Part shown: positions 50,701-54,028 of the stretch, in pieces
How the letters are laid out: each line of letters begins with the position of its first letter
Numbering within the stretch: position 1 is the stretch's first letter
Assembly (NCBI GenBank): GCA_961205875.1
Contig: OY540817.1
Span: 6,607,001 to 6,671,000 of the forward strand
Length of the DNA stretch: 64,000 nucleotides
Source: Sialis fuliginosa
Lineage: Eukaryota > Arthropoda > Insecta > Megaloptera > Sialidae
Reading direction: 5' to 3'
Position numbers and translations under genes: made by a program
The notes under the pieces: model-generated
What the model saw: only the letters and a program-made list of their open reading frames with translations
Database searches by the model: none
What the model was told of the DNA's origin: nothing

Positions 50701-51511
50701 GTTATTTAATTGTAACCTCAACTCAAAGAGAAAAATTGCTTGCTGATTTCAGATATTTTGTTTGTCTTTTGGATATAGTTTGTTAGAATTTAAAACTTAT
50801 AGAAGTTATACTGTACCTACTTTAAAATAATATTTTACAAAAAATACATAACCTAAAAATATTTATTTAGTTATTTGAACTTATATGTCAATATGTAGAA
50901 GTTGTACATATTATATTAAACTGATATTTTACATATAAATGACTTGTTTATTGTTATATGAACTTTCTTGTGCTATAAGAAAAAAAAATCTTTTTAAATC
51001 CAAAATATACAAAAAATACATAACTTAAAAGTATTTATTTCGAGTATATTAAACAGATAGAAAAAATAAATATACACTATTTACATTTGCAGATGAGAAT
51101 TGGTCTCCACAGCGGTACTGTACTAGCTGGTGTCGTCGGAAAGAAAATGCCCCGCTACTGTCTTTTCGGGCACAACGTAACAATCGCAAACAAGTTCGAA
51201 TCTGGAAGCGAGCCATTGAGGATCAACGTCAGCCCCACGACCCACAAGTAACTGTTTTTTTCCTCTTCCCTCCAAAGTTTATTAAATTTATAACTTAATT
51301 TTTCAGATGCCTGACAGAAAATCCTGGTTTTGAATTTGAACCTCGCGATAGAAGTTGCCTTCCTCAAGGTTTCCAAGCGGGGCCTTTGGAAACATGTTAT
51401 TTCCTTAACACTTACCACCATCCGAGTTTAAATTCTGAAGATCCGTTATCGGTTACTGTTATAGAACATATTTCAGCTGCGCTTAAAGAACTTGATTTTG
51501 GGACGGAGTAA
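2572..51511 (+). CDS. Gycalpha99B-like: Soluble guanylate cyclase alpha subunit (8 exons, 5' end outside window)
   Basis: This subunit pairs with the beta subunit to form the cytosolic nitric-oxide receptor that converts GTP to cGMP. Joining 2572-2772, 4576-4783, 13547-13726, 31153-31291, 36742-36908, 45925-46068, 51093-51247 and 51307-51511 gives one open frame of 465 residues ending in TAA, with every intron GT-AG. The order is linker, HNOBA/PAS-like domain (about residues 50-195, with FCKAFPWHF and MELKGQM), coiled coil (about 197-235) and class III cyclase domain (about 240-425). The metal-binding aspartates are D260 (LFSDIVGFT) and D304 (VETIGDAYC), 44 residues apart as in the family. 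[19 protein letters not shown] and the alpha-type C-terminus favour alpha over beta. Insect alpha subunits are near 680 residues, so about 200 residues of H-NOX domain lie left of the window. Introns are swollen by transposons and hold two antisense genes. Confidence 0.97.
2786..4120. mobile_element. Non-autonomous DNA transposon with 20-bp perfect ends and 8-bp target duplication
   Basis: The termini are CATAGACATAGAGCATGGAC and its exact reverse complement. They are flanked by the direct repeat GTAGGATC at 2778-2785 and 4121-4128. Eight-base duplications point to the hAT or P superfamily. There is no transposase, and an inner inverted-repeat unit lies at about 2826-3372. Confidence 0.9.
2826..3372. 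repeat. Inner inverted-repeat unit of the 2786-4120 element
   Basis: The left arm (GTGTAACACAAGG ... TTACCTCATAACT) is matched inverted at 3336-3372 (AGTTATGAGACTACC ... CCTTGGGTGTAAC). A third relative, with the CCAAT-like TTGACCAATCAGC, is at 63800-63900. Confidence 0.65.
4330..4545. repeat. Dispersed repeat, also at 32890-33060
   Basis: CGAACTAATTTTCTTTGTTT, TTCGTGAATTTTCA and TTTTAATTGATTG occur in the same order and orientation in both places. It ends just before cyclase exon 2. Confidence 0.65.
4576..4783 (+). CDS. Gycalpha99B-like: sGC alpha exon 2: HNOBA domain
   Basis: The acceptor is ttctgttatag and the donor GAG|GTCAGT. It continues the frame as [20 protein letters not shown] and ends with GSETFLTE in phase 0. 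This is the PAS-like signal-transducing core between the haem domain and the coiled coil. Confidence 0.93.
4973..6251. mobile_element. 1.28-kb foldback element with 36-bp perfect inverted ends
   Basis: Both ends begin TGAGCCGTTGATTTTGAAAG and continue identically through GTGGCCTAACTCCATT. Internal segments are also mirrored (5380-5480 against 5890-6010; 5540-5610 against 5780-5850), so most of the element can fold on itself. Shorter GGAGTTAGGCCA pieces recur inside. No coding potential is seen. Confidence 0.85.
6252..6839. other. Intronic stretch, nothing identified
   Basis: AT-rich, with a TA/CA-rich low-complexity part at 6380-6470. No exon or recognisable repeat was seen. Confidence 0.5.
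6840..7886. mobile_element. Diverged copy of the CAGGGTGTTCGCGGG family
   Basis: 6840-7110 matches 30610-30960 in the same orientation (CATAAGCTTG-type strings, AACGAGAAATTCAATG, GCGTTATTTACTGTCAAA). The right end (TTCAATAATAACAAAGTTA ... CGCGAACACCCTA) matches the terminus of the 30472 element. Confidence 0.65.
8149..8603. mobile_element. MITE of the GGTACTGGCACCAG family, copy 1
   Basis: The ends are GGTAcctACTGGCACCAGTCTT and AAGACTGGTGCCAGTAC. The interior (TTGCTAATTG-type, ACCCAGTGATGGACAC on the minus strand) matches the copies at 19439-19944 and 27238-28302 in inverted orientation. Confidence 0.75.
9372..9495. repeat. Hairpin family A, copy 1
   Basis: TTGGCTTCTGGGTGTAAGTC, CGTGTTATCGGCCAACGTTT and CGTCACACATTGCAGTG recur at 20413-20495, 45810-45890 and, inverted, 28660-28745. 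The right part TCTAAAAGTGCAGCACTTTTAGA is a local palindrome. Confidence 0.75.
9500..9790. repeat. Dispersed repeat, inverted copy at 42560-42780, partial at 14165-14300
   Basis: GTAAAATTGTATAAAAATTAAATGGTTAACC and flanks (quoted only in part: AAAATTAAATGGTTAAC) appear in the three places. It also carries GAGGAAGCACTGTGCATTTA. Confidence 0.6.
9800..11275. other. Intronic stretch, no gene seen
   Basis: AT-rich DNA. 10205-10800 holds T-rich sequence typical of decayed elements. The 92-residue open frame at 10825-11103 has no recognisable domain and a transposon-like context. Confidence 0.45.
11276..12048. mobile_element. Tc1/mariner-like element, TA-flanked, with large internal palindrome
   Basis: The ends are CAGGGTGTCC and CGACACCCTG within TA. 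11849-11910 and 11990-12042 form long complementary arms (GTAGTATGCTATTCTAAATA against its inverse). Confidence 0.75.
12285..13472. mobile_element. 1.19-kb element with clustered ATTCTATAGAAT palindromes at both ends
   Basis: The termini ATATGTTACCGGCAATGTAT are mirrored at 13453-13472. Each subterminal region carries several copies of the palindrome ATTCTATAGAAT next to CCTAGG and CAATGTATGAAAT strings. The core (12770-13240) is a diverged tandem repeat around CTTAATACACGTCTGGACTA. The flanks may be TA. No coding region is visible. Confidence 0.75.
13547..13726 (+). CDS. Gycalpha99B-like: sGC alpha exon 3: end of HNOBA domain
   Basis: The acceptor is ttgtttcag and the donor CAG|GTCAGT; it holds sixty whole codons. 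It contains [38 protein letters not shown] and GEQARAQ, hallmark strings of soluble guanylate cyclase subunits. The intron after it is the largest here, about 17.4 kb. Confidence 0.97.
13727..15154. other. Start of intron 3, no exon seen
   Basis: AT-rich. 13890-13990 resembles 42990-43080 inverted (TATCTCAAGAACGACACATG). 14165-14300 is a piece of the repeat at 9500-9790. Confidence 0.5.
15155..15540. mobile_element. MITE with 22-bp arrays (CAATTTGAAATTGATTAGTCT)
   Basis: The ends ACTATACCTTTTCAACTTCA are mirrored at 15521-15540. About four units lie in the left array and seven in the right, in opposite orientation, around a spacer near 15250-15375. The arrays make the whole element a multi-register hairpin. 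Confidence 0.85.
15750..15870. repeat. Remnant of a non-LTR-like repeat end
   Basis: GTTATGCGAGTGACATACAGA, GACACGGAAC and ATATTGCGAAGAAG match the order found at 43160-43375. This is a decayed retroelement tail by appearance. Confidence 0.5.
16204..17294. mobile_element. piggyBac-like non-autonomous element, TTAA-flanked
   Basis: TTAA at 16200-16203 and 17295-17298 flanks ends CCCATTAACGCCCA and the inverse of CCCATTAACACCCA (13 of 14 match). TTAA plus CCC termini are the piggyBac pattern. It contains a nested element at 16322-16907. Confidence 0.8.
16322..16907. mobile_element. PIF/Harbinger-like MITE nested in the piggyBac-like element
   Basis: TTA duplications at 16319-16321 and 16908-16910 flank GGCCCTCCACACACGG and the inverse of GGCCATCCGCACACGG (14 of 16). 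An internal third end-like string lies at 16793-16815. Confidence 0.75.
17300..18060. other. Intronic stretch, no gene seen
   Basis: AT-rich. 17420-17600 has the phrasing of a decayed retroelement tail (CTGTCTGTCACAG). No exon was found. Confidence 0.45.
18130..18450. repeat. RTE/SINE-like fragment, related to 27950-28230
   Basis: TTATGTTACCTAACGTAACA, AAAAACACGTAAATTGGATA and AGTGGTTCTAGAATGATAAG align with 28085-28200. The family end has repeated AGACAGAC. Confidence 0.65.
19439..19944. mobile_element. MITE of the GGTACTGGCACCAG family, copy 2
   Basis: The ends are GGTACTGGCACCAGTCTTGG and CCAAGACTGGTGCCAGTAC. It matches copy 3 over its length and serves as the empty-site reference for the insertion at 27607-28255. 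Confidence 0.8.
20413..20495. repeat. Hairpin family A, copy 2
   Basis: TTGGCTTCTGGGTGTAATCT and CGGCCAACGTTTCGTCACAC are present. Only one arm is kept. Confidence 0.7.
20880..21626. mobile_element. Foldback element with about 180-bp arms
   Basis: The ends AAAGGACCCCGCAGTTTTTG and their inverse are followed by long, nearly identical arms (20880-21057 and 21444-21626) containing CCCGAGGTCTCGC. The central 21062-21240 is an inverted copy of the element at 360-962, so one element sits inside another. The arms mimic a coding strand (76-residue open frame), which I do not regard as a gene. Confidence 0.85.
21786..21936 (-). CDS. Membrane protein second exon
   Basis: The acceptor aaactttcag precedes ATTGTG and the donor is A|GTAAGA. 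The 50 codons are much more GC-rich than the flanks and start with a membrane segment. It ends [14 protein letters not shown]. Confidence 0.6.
21786..22808 (-). CDS. Small multi-spanning membrane protein, two exons found, 3' part not located
   Basis: On the strand opposite the cyclase gene and inside its intron 3, two exons join in frame (22725-22808 and 21786-21936). The first codes for [20 protein letters not shown] followed by LLIGSLQF. The second continues with a hydrophobic segment ([16 protein letters not shown]) and a polar stretch ([15 protein letters not shown]). The CxCCSLRxGALxIG start resembles insect four-helix membrane proteins of the DUF4728/LAPTM-like kind; that assignment is from family memory. 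The start ATG has A at -3. The preceding acceptor (atattttttag at 22837) suggests an upstream 5' UTR exon. The second exon ends in phase 1, so more coding exons are needed and were not found. The function is unknown. Confidence 0.6.
22725..22808 (-). CDS. Membrane protein exon with start codon
   Basis: The exon has 28 whole codons from ATG at 22808 to a GTAAGT donor. The cysteine cluster CLCCS is followed by the start of the first membrane segment. The exon continues upstream as leader to about 22837, where an acceptor is visible. Confidence 0.6.
23215..23690. repeat. Direct repeat, copy 1
   Basis: It shares CACGTCTTGGTATACAATTT, AGGCACCATTTTTGATTTAG and AGTGAGATTAATAGGGTTTC with 24345-25610. 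It ends in GACGGACGGACG and GGAACCCTAAAAA, a common insect interspersed repeat tail. Confidence 0.8.
23691..24344. other. Intronic stretch between direct repeats, nothing identified
   Basis: AT-rich. No exon, palindrome or known repeat was recognised. Confidence 0.45.
24345..25610. repeat. Direct repeat, copy 2, interrupted by a foldback element
   Basis: It is homologous to 23215-23690. The interruption falls at CTAGCTTATA, where copy 1 reads straight on. Confidence 0.8.
24692..25519. mobile_element. Tc1/mariner-like foldback element with about 400-bp arms
   Basis: TA dinucleotides flank CAGTGCGTTCACGATGAAAG and its inverse. The arms pair almost base for base to a centre near 25100. An inner CAGGGTGTCTC and its inverse mark a second, inner end. 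Copy 1 of the host repeat gives the uninterrupted site, with a TA duplication. Confidence 0.9.
25696..25822. repeat. GC-rich palindrome
   Basis: CGGGAGGTAGAGTGGGGGTA is mirrored at 25803-25822. A related single block (CCTCCCGACAAAT ... CAGATTGGGTG) recurs at 27050-27112. Confidence 0.75.
26247..26760. mobile_element. hAT-like element, left part
   Basis: It begins CAGGCCTGGACAACCCAAAT with GCGGGCCACATTG. The interior (GATATTTACGATTTTGTATA, CGAAAAAAATCTCAATATTT) repeats at 34860-35040. The right end was not found. Confidence 0.6.
26785..27110 (+). other. Open frame flanked by CACCGGCA-type inverted strings
   Basis: A frame of 81 residues includes [20 protein letters not shown] and basic residues. 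It lies between GTGCCGGTGCAG and GTGCCGGTGTCGTCACCG. I recognise no domain; a decayed transposon reading frame is the likeliest reading. Confidence 0.25.
27238..28302. mobile_element. MITE of the GGTACTGGCACCAG family, copy 3, interrupted
   Basis: 27238-27606 and 28256-28302 together align with copy 2. The join falls where copy 2 reads AGTGTCCAACACTAGGG. Confidence 0.75.
27607..28255. mobile_element. RTE/SINE-like insertion
   Basis: It starts ACTAGCTGAGCCCGTGCGGC with TTCGCTCGCGTGG, the usual insect opening, and ends with repeated GACA and a TATATATAGAAG tail. It interrupts copy 3 of the MITE. A relative is at 18130-18450. Confidence 0.7.
28633..28750. repeat. Hairpin family A, copy 3 (opposite orientation)
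   Basis: CTTCTGGGTGTAAGTC and GGCTTACACGCAGAAG form the outer arms. The core is CTGAAGATATCCACTGCATT followed by GTGTGACGAAAGATTG. Confidence 0.75.
28833..29062. repeat. Near-perfect hairpin with about 90-bp arms (family B)
   Basis: The left arm AAATAAAAACAAATTAATTG and the rest (GTATTCGCGTAAGCTTTCGA) are mirrored by the right arm with very few mismatches. Facing inward, both arms read GATGATTCTGTGAATCGAAA. It is probably a foldback MITE; a transcript through it would form a stable hairpin. Confidence 0.85.
29077..29335. repeat. Retroelement fragment, related to 46150-46390
   Basis: GCATTGGACCCAGAGTTACC and AAAACCGGAATAAAATCCG match GCATTGGATCCGGTGTTACC and AAAACCGGAATAAAATCC at the second locus. 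Confidence 0.65.
29390..29760. repeat. Tandem repeat, about 150-bp unit, 2.5 copies
   Basis: TTACTGAACCGATTTTGATG, AGAATTxGTTTA and TATTAAGGAAATxTACAATA recur in order in units starting near 29400, 29550 and 29690. Confidence 0.75.
29940..30090. repeat. Dispersed repeat, inverted copy at 63448-63580
   Basis: GTCCGTATACCGAATTTCAT, TTTTTGAGGACGGACAT and CTAGTTTTCTACGGAAACCT are shared in reverse complement. Confidence 0.75.
30472..31079. mobile_element. Tc1/mariner-like element next to cyclase exon 4
   Basis: TA duplications flank CAGGGTGTTCGCGGGAACA and an inverted right end CAGGATGTCTGC. The inner ends (CTAACTTTGTTATTATTG) are nearly identical. It stops 73 bases before exon 4, at the edge of the acceptor and branch region. 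Confidence 0.75.
31153..31291 (+). CDS. Gycalpha99B-like: sGC alpha exon 4: signalling coiled coil
   Basis: The acceptor is tattttacag and the donor [28 protein letters not shown] begins the dimerising coiled coil; [17 protein letters not shown] leads into the cyclase domain. It ends in phase 1, matching exon 5. A Tc1/mariner-like insertion ends 73 bases before this exon. Confidence 0.96.
31462..31800. mobile_element. RTE/SINE-like fragment
   Basis: CTGTTCCCGCGACTTCGTTC at the left and AAGATCGGTTCAGCAGTTTA plus AAACAGACAGATAG at the right are the standard ends of this insect family. Two GTTAGGTTAGGTT strings lie inside. Confidence 0.65.
32481..32527. repeat. Hairpin
   Basis: TTTTGCGCTCGCCGTGCGTA faces TTTACGGCGTGCGCAAAAG across a short A/T loop. 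Confidence 0.7.
32796..32870. repeat. Hairpin with 28-bp perfect stem
   Basis: GGGTGTAAAATGCGTTTTTC plus ACACTCGT is exactly mirrored around a 19-base loop that itself contains CACACTCGT-like pieces. Confidence 0.85.
33194..33313 (+). other. Short protein-like open frame, unrecognised
   Basis: A 39-residue frame [20 protein letters not shown] continues to [11 protein letters not shown]. Its codons look more protein-like than the surroundings. It is not a cyclase exon, because exons 4 and 5 join directly in phase. It may be a transposase fragment. Confidence 0.25.
33400..34430. other. Intronic stretch, no gene seen
   Basis: AT-rich DNA with a G run near 33870. No exon and no clear terminal repeats. 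Confidence 0.45.
34471..34800. repeat. Dispersed repeat, also at 61945-62275
   Basis: TTTGCTCCAATTTTGGTTGT, GGTTCAATTGCAAAATTCTT and CCTCTGGAAAATAAACATT occur in the same order in both. Confidence 0.75.
34855..35415. mobile_element. hAT-like element, right part
   Basis: The interior matches 26550-26760. The right end GCGGGTTGGCCAGCCCTG, with GGCCGCGGGCCGCACATTAG, is the inverse of a CAGGGCTGGCCAACCCGC terminus. Confidence 0.6.
35942..36487. mobile_element. Candidate MITE
   Basis: AATAGGCATGATGCC at the left is mirrored by GGCATTATGCCTATT at the right. The interior is AT-rich with no frame. The target duplication is unclear. Confidence 0.5.
36545..36665. repeat. Degenerate tandem repeat before cyclase exon 5
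   Basis: Two units share GAGTAxATGTA, AAGAxAxGATGGATGAAT and GCG, about 80 bases apart, within 80 bases of the exon 5 acceptor. Confidence 0.5.
36742..36908 (+). CDS. Gycalpha99B-like: sGC alpha exon 5: cyclase domain, first metal aspartate
   Basis: The acceptor is tattttattag and the donor AAG|GTAAGA. It encodes [20 protein letters not shown] and ends at CGQLDVYK. The Asp of LFSDIVGFT is the first metal-coordinating residue (D260 of the fragment). Confidence 0.97.
39699..40227 (+). mobile_element. Internally deleted mariner element
   Basis: The right terminus, read inward, is TTGGGTGTTAACATAAG; the left is TTAGGTGATAACTTAAG. TA dinucleotides are adjacent to both. The interior carries a shortened transposase frame described separately. 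Confidence 0.75.
39868..40111 (+). pseudogene. Mariner transposase remnant, N- and C-terminal parts fused by deletion
   Basis: In one frame from 39887 the product reads [16 protein letters not shown], then [13 protein letters not shown], typical of the mariner N-terminal helix-turn-helix. It runs directly into [19 protein letters not shown] and VSFNNDVEF, the C-terminal catalytic end with the third Asp of DD34D. The first two catalytic residues and more than 200 residues are missing. An in-frame TAA precedes the first part, and another at 40109 cuts off CWQKIVNNE. It cannot be active. Confidence 0.85.
40738..41486. mobile_element. hAT-like element with exact 8-bp target duplication
   Basis: CGTACGTG at 40730-40737 and 41487-41494 flanks CAGGGCCGGATTAA and its inverse. 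GCTACGGGCCCCGC is also mirrored inside. There is no transposase. Confidence 0.9.
42776..42850. repeat. 22-bp tandem repeat
   Basis: About 3.5 units of TGACATTTAAAACGTCAAAG type; the unit itself is partly palindromic (GACATTTAAAACGTC). Confidence 0.85.
43193..43250. repeat. Microsatellite (CGGACACA)n with GACA tail
   Basis: Consecutive CGGACACA/CGGATACA units, then CAGACAGACAGACACGG. It lies at the end of a retroelement-like repeat. Confidence 0.85.
43510..44385. other. Intronic stretch, no gene seen
   Basis: AT-rich. 44095-44135 (CACAGGACTTTCTTATACGT) is an inverted partner of the tandem at 44389-44515. Confidence 0.45.
44389..44515. repeat. Tandem duplication, about 62-bp unit
   Basis: TACGTATAAGAAAGTCCTATG and TACGTATAAGAAAGTCCCATG begin two units containing ATGGCAAATATGC/ATGGCAGATATTC. 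Partly quoted; the units are diverged. Confidence 0.75.
45180..45805. other. Intronic stretch, no gene seen
   Basis: AT-rich. No exon or recognisable repeat. Confidence 0.45.
45810..45890. repeat. Hairpin family A, copy 4
   Basis: GACTTCCGGGTGTAAGTCGC and CGTTTCGTCACACATTGCAG are present. It ends only about 30 bases before cyclase exon 6, within its acceptor region. Confidence 0.75.
45925..46068 (+). CDS. Gycalpha99B-like: sGC alpha exon 6: cyclase domain, second metal aspartate
   Basis: The acceptor is tataattacag and the donor AGG|GTAAGC; 48 whole codons. It begins [20 protein letters not shown], whose GD holds the second metal aspartate (D304), and ends HDGQPIR. Confidence 0.97.
46145..46700. 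repeat. Retroelement fragment
   Basis: See 29077-29335 for the shared strings. A second GAAAACCGCATTGAAATCGG near 46650 matches 62577-62620. Confidence 0.55.
47069..47307 (-). CDS. PP28-like protein exon 2 and stop
   Basis: The acceptor is attcattttacag. The exon holds 79 codons including TAA, rich in Lys, Glu, Arg and Gln with heptad-like spacing. The codons are clearly protein-like against the AT-rich flanks. Confidence 0.75.
47069..49007 (-). CDS. 87-residue basic coiled-coil protein, PP28/PDAP1-like domain
   Basis: Two exons on the minus strand, inside intron 6 of the cyclase gene, join in phase (49007-48983 and 47307-47069). The product starts [20 protein letters not shown] and ends with a basic tail GQSKKHKK. 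The middle ([20 protein letters not shown]) closely resembles the conserved block of the casein-kinase-substrate phosphoprotein PP28 (PDAP1) family, where ADLARLAIIRKQREEAA is typical. The acidic, longer N-terminus of true PDAP1 is absent, so this may be a short paralogue or a different charged coiled-coil protein. The first exon has a perfect GTAAGT donor and the second a ttttacag acceptor. Function is unknown. Confidence 0.7.
47534..48131. mobile_element. Candidate piggyBac-like MITE
   Basis: TTAACCCCCCAATGGAGACG at the left faces CGTCTCCACTGGCGGGTTGA at the right. The inner strings GTTGGATCAGAT recur. The right flank is TTGA rather than TTAA, so the class is tentative. Confidence 0.55.
48199..48721. 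mobile_element. Candidate hAT-like MITE
   Basis: TAGGGTTGCCAGGT and its inverse ACCTGGCAACCCTA bound the element. The flanks GTAGCAAA and GTCGCAAG agree at six of eight bases, as an aged 8-base duplication would. Confidence 0.6.
48983..49007 (-). CDS. PP28-like protein exon 1
   Basis: ATG at 49007 encodes MSKFVDIR plus one base, followed by the donor GTAAGT. The bases before the ATG (ATAGAAAC) place A at -3. Support comes mainly from the donor and the phase match with the second exon. Confidence 0.6.
49663..49980. mobile_element. hAT-like MITE with exact 8-bp target duplication
   Basis: TATAGAAG at 49655-49662 and 49981-49988 flanks CAGTGCCGTAGTAAGC and the inverse of CAGTGGCGTAGCGAGG. GCGCCCGGGGCA is mirrored inside. 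Confidence 0.88.
49989..51092. other. Intronic stretch before cyclase exon 7, no gene seen
   Basis: AT-rich. A short diverged direct repeat (ACAAAAAATACATAACxTAAAA) at 50837 and 51009. Confidence 0.45.
51093..51247 (+). CDS. Gycalpha99B-like: sGC alpha exon 7: nucleotide-binding half of cyclase domain
   Basis: The acceptor is acatttgcag and the donor AA|GTAACT. It encodes [40 protein letters not shown] and INVSPTTH, core cyclase strings. The intron that follows is only 59 bases long. Confidence 0.97.
51307..51511 (+). CDS. Gycalpha99B-like: sGC alpha exon 8: C-terminus and stop
   Basis: The acceptor is aatttttcag. It encodes [20 protein letters not shown], the end of the cyclase fold, then a tail with [13 protein letters not shown] and [15 protein letters not shown] before TAA at 51509-51511. 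A G-rich tract follows about 80 bases downstream in the presumed 3' UTR. Confidence 0.95.
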
Positions 51512-52252
51512 ATGGAAAGTTTAATGTTTTAATATAATTCTACATCTTGTCTCATCAATGTTATGAAATGGTTTCTACTTAAGAAGGGGCGGGGGGGGGG
51601 GGGATAATTTTATTTGATTTGATTTGGAAATATGTCAAATCGATATTGCTTAGCTTTACAAAGATGTTTGCTTGAAATTTTTAAGGAAACTCGTAACTTG
51701 AAAAATTAAATATGTAATTTATTTACTAATAATCTATATATAAAAATGCACAACTCTTAGATTAGGAAAGACTATGGATACATACATAACAACCATTACT
51801 AGTCCGTATACGCAACTATTACCAAAACTTGATGGCGGTCATCTTGTATCATATGTCATTTACATGAAAATATATCAGATGCGCCAATCAAAAATTTATA
51901 ATATGCAAATATGCTTTATTAATGATTTATAACTGAAATACTTTTAAATGCATTATAAAACATTTATTATTAATTAGTTTTATAATTTCAAACAAGAGCG
52001 ATTTGGTAACAATGCTAGGTAATGTGTTATTAGTCCTATATCTTTCCTTGTCTAAGGTACAGCTATTGTAATGTTTATAGTCGCATACATTACCACTGTT
52101 TGAGAACTACATGCTTTGAGACAAATATCCAATGCGCACGCAACATCACAAATTCATTGCCAACCTAAGAATGTTAAAAATACATTGGGGGGACTATAGA
52201 TTCAACTTTAGCCTAAATCTATTGTTAAATACTTACCTATGTAAAATCAAAT

Positions 52253-52515
52253 GGTACTTGTCTATTATATCCCCGGCATTTGTAGATGTGCAAGTCTCAT
52301 CTGTTATAAGATATGATCAGCGCCAATGTGAGTCAAGTGTGTACTATTAGTTTAAATATTTTTTTTGCATATTAACCTAACAAAACTATCCAAACCGATT
52401 TTGCCCCAATAAATTGCCCTAACCAAGGACAGTCCAATTAAATCTTGGCGCTGATCAAATCATACACTTCATGTCAATTGCCATCTGCAAATGTTGGAAA
52501 TATAATAGACAAGTA
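52253..52515. mobile_element. Palindromic MITE downstream of the cyclase gene
   Basis: ACTTGTCTATTATATCCCC and CATTTGTAGATG are mirrored at 52480-52515. GATCAGCGCCAA and TTGGCGCTGATC form inner arms. A single end recurs at 22052-22090. Confidence 0.75.
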
Positions 52516-52770
52516 CAAATGAAATATACTTAAACTGATGACCAAATAAGCTATGTTTTATTTATTTTGTAAATAATGTATATAATAAATGTACGTTATT
52601 TTTTATTTTAACTAGTATTTAAAAGAAACTTTGTATTATATATAGTTAATAAAAGATTTACTTTATTCTAGTTCTTGAAAAAAATTAATACACTATTAAT
52701 TTCAGACGGTAAGTATAACTAGTTGAACTTTAAAAAACGTAATAATTTCGATGTATGGCATATAATTGAC

Positions 52771-52812
52771 AGTTAGGTTAGGTTAGGTTAGGTTTGACAG
52801 TTAGGTTAGGTT
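52771..52812. repeat. Interstitial TTAGG repeats
   Basis: GTTAGGTTAGGTTAGGTTAG then TTTGACAG and a second GTTAGGTTAGG. Shorter runs occur at 31523 and 39574-39598. Confidence 0.85.
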
Positions 52813-53229
52813 AAATGTTAATTTTCACTTATTTATTCACTGCTCAACTATTTTGAGTAATAGCATAACGATATGTATCCTACAAGACTTCTGAGATTTC
52901 AAGGAACACGTTAATGCAGATTTAATCAAAATCGGCCCAGTAGTTTTTGTGATAATCTTTGACAAACCTCATATTCAAATAAGTACATATGCACAAAAAA
53001 TGATATTTACATAAATCGTCGTAACGCGATTGGTTGAAAAATGACGACATGCATCGCAGTTGTTGCATCATTGTTGAATCGCCTCGACAAGACGAGACCA
53101 AAGACATTGTATACATAGATTAAGTGAGCCATAGCACTTTATGTGTCTGCGGCTGCGTCAATAATAAATAAAAAGAGAAAGAAAATATTGAGTACCTACG
53201 TGACGTGGACTGTCGTTCCTGAAGTATCT

Positions 53230-53449
53230 TTATTCTGTGGTCCACAATCTTGTTCTTTCTCTTTCTATCGAGTATTATCGTTTTCGGTTGTCTCACTGTC
53301 TCTATGTCATATTATCTCTATGGACCAGATTCGCGCGCTTTTACTCTGTTAGTCATTGTCATCGGAATTGTTGCGTTCGTTGAATATATTTTGTATAATA
53401 TTGCAAAATTATTGTTAATTGGACATCTTTGTTTCTGTATCCAGCACTG
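53230..53449 (+). CDS. Doubtful open frame for a small membrane peptide
   Basis: A frame of up to about 70 residues between the cyclase and MCTS1 genes has two hydrophobic segments (LSSIIVFGCLTVSMSYYL and FTLLVIVIGIVAFVEYIL). There is no strong start ATG before the first segment; the first clear ATG is MSYYLYGPDSRAF. It may be an unspliced fragment of a gene or chance. Confidence 0.2.
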
Positions 53450-53898
53450 ATCTGGTATTATAATAATAATATTGAGATAAGAGTGTTTATTATAAATCGT
53501 AATAACTAAAATGTAAGAGTACAAGTTTTTTTTCTGGAATATAAATGAATGCAATATGTTATAAATTACGTAAGTTTAGTGGAATATTTACGAGTACGGT
53601 TACAGCAACTTCAAATGGTGATTCAGTGAGTAATACTTTTTGTTTATTTTATTCTTTATATTTTTATTCTAGCATTGTTATTAGCTAATTAAGTGAACAA
53701 TTACATTTAAAATCATGTTTTTGTACTTTGTTTACGTACACTCACGTAATTACTTATTCACAAAATTAAATAACAAACCAATTTCCATATTTAAACTATT
53801 TTTTGATTTAAATCAACAAATTTCTTGTTTACGTTTCTGAAAAATCAAAAATAATGTATAAAAAATCATTTTTTTAAATATTAAATGGTGAGAATTTT

Positions 53899-53904
53899 TT
53901 TATT
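53899..53904 (-). terminator. Candidate polyadenylation signal of MCTS1
   Basis: AATAAA on the minus strand lies 43 bases after the MCTS1 stop codon, in a run of A and T. Position and sequence fit, but AATAAA is common by chance in such AT-rich DNA. Confidence 0.45.
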
Positions 53905-53946
53905 GTAAATTACAATTTTATAATACAAATACAATGGAACATTAAA

Positions 53947-54028
53947 TTATTTTACTGGTTTCATTTGCCATAAACCATCGTTTAAATAATGACAGTTCTC
54001 AATCCCAACGCCTTTGTTTACTTTTGCG
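53947..54028 (-). CDS. MCTS1: MCTS1 exon 6 and stop
   Basis: The acceptor is tgtatttttcag. It encodes [20 protein letters not shown] and QMKPVK, then TAA. Confidence 0.97.
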
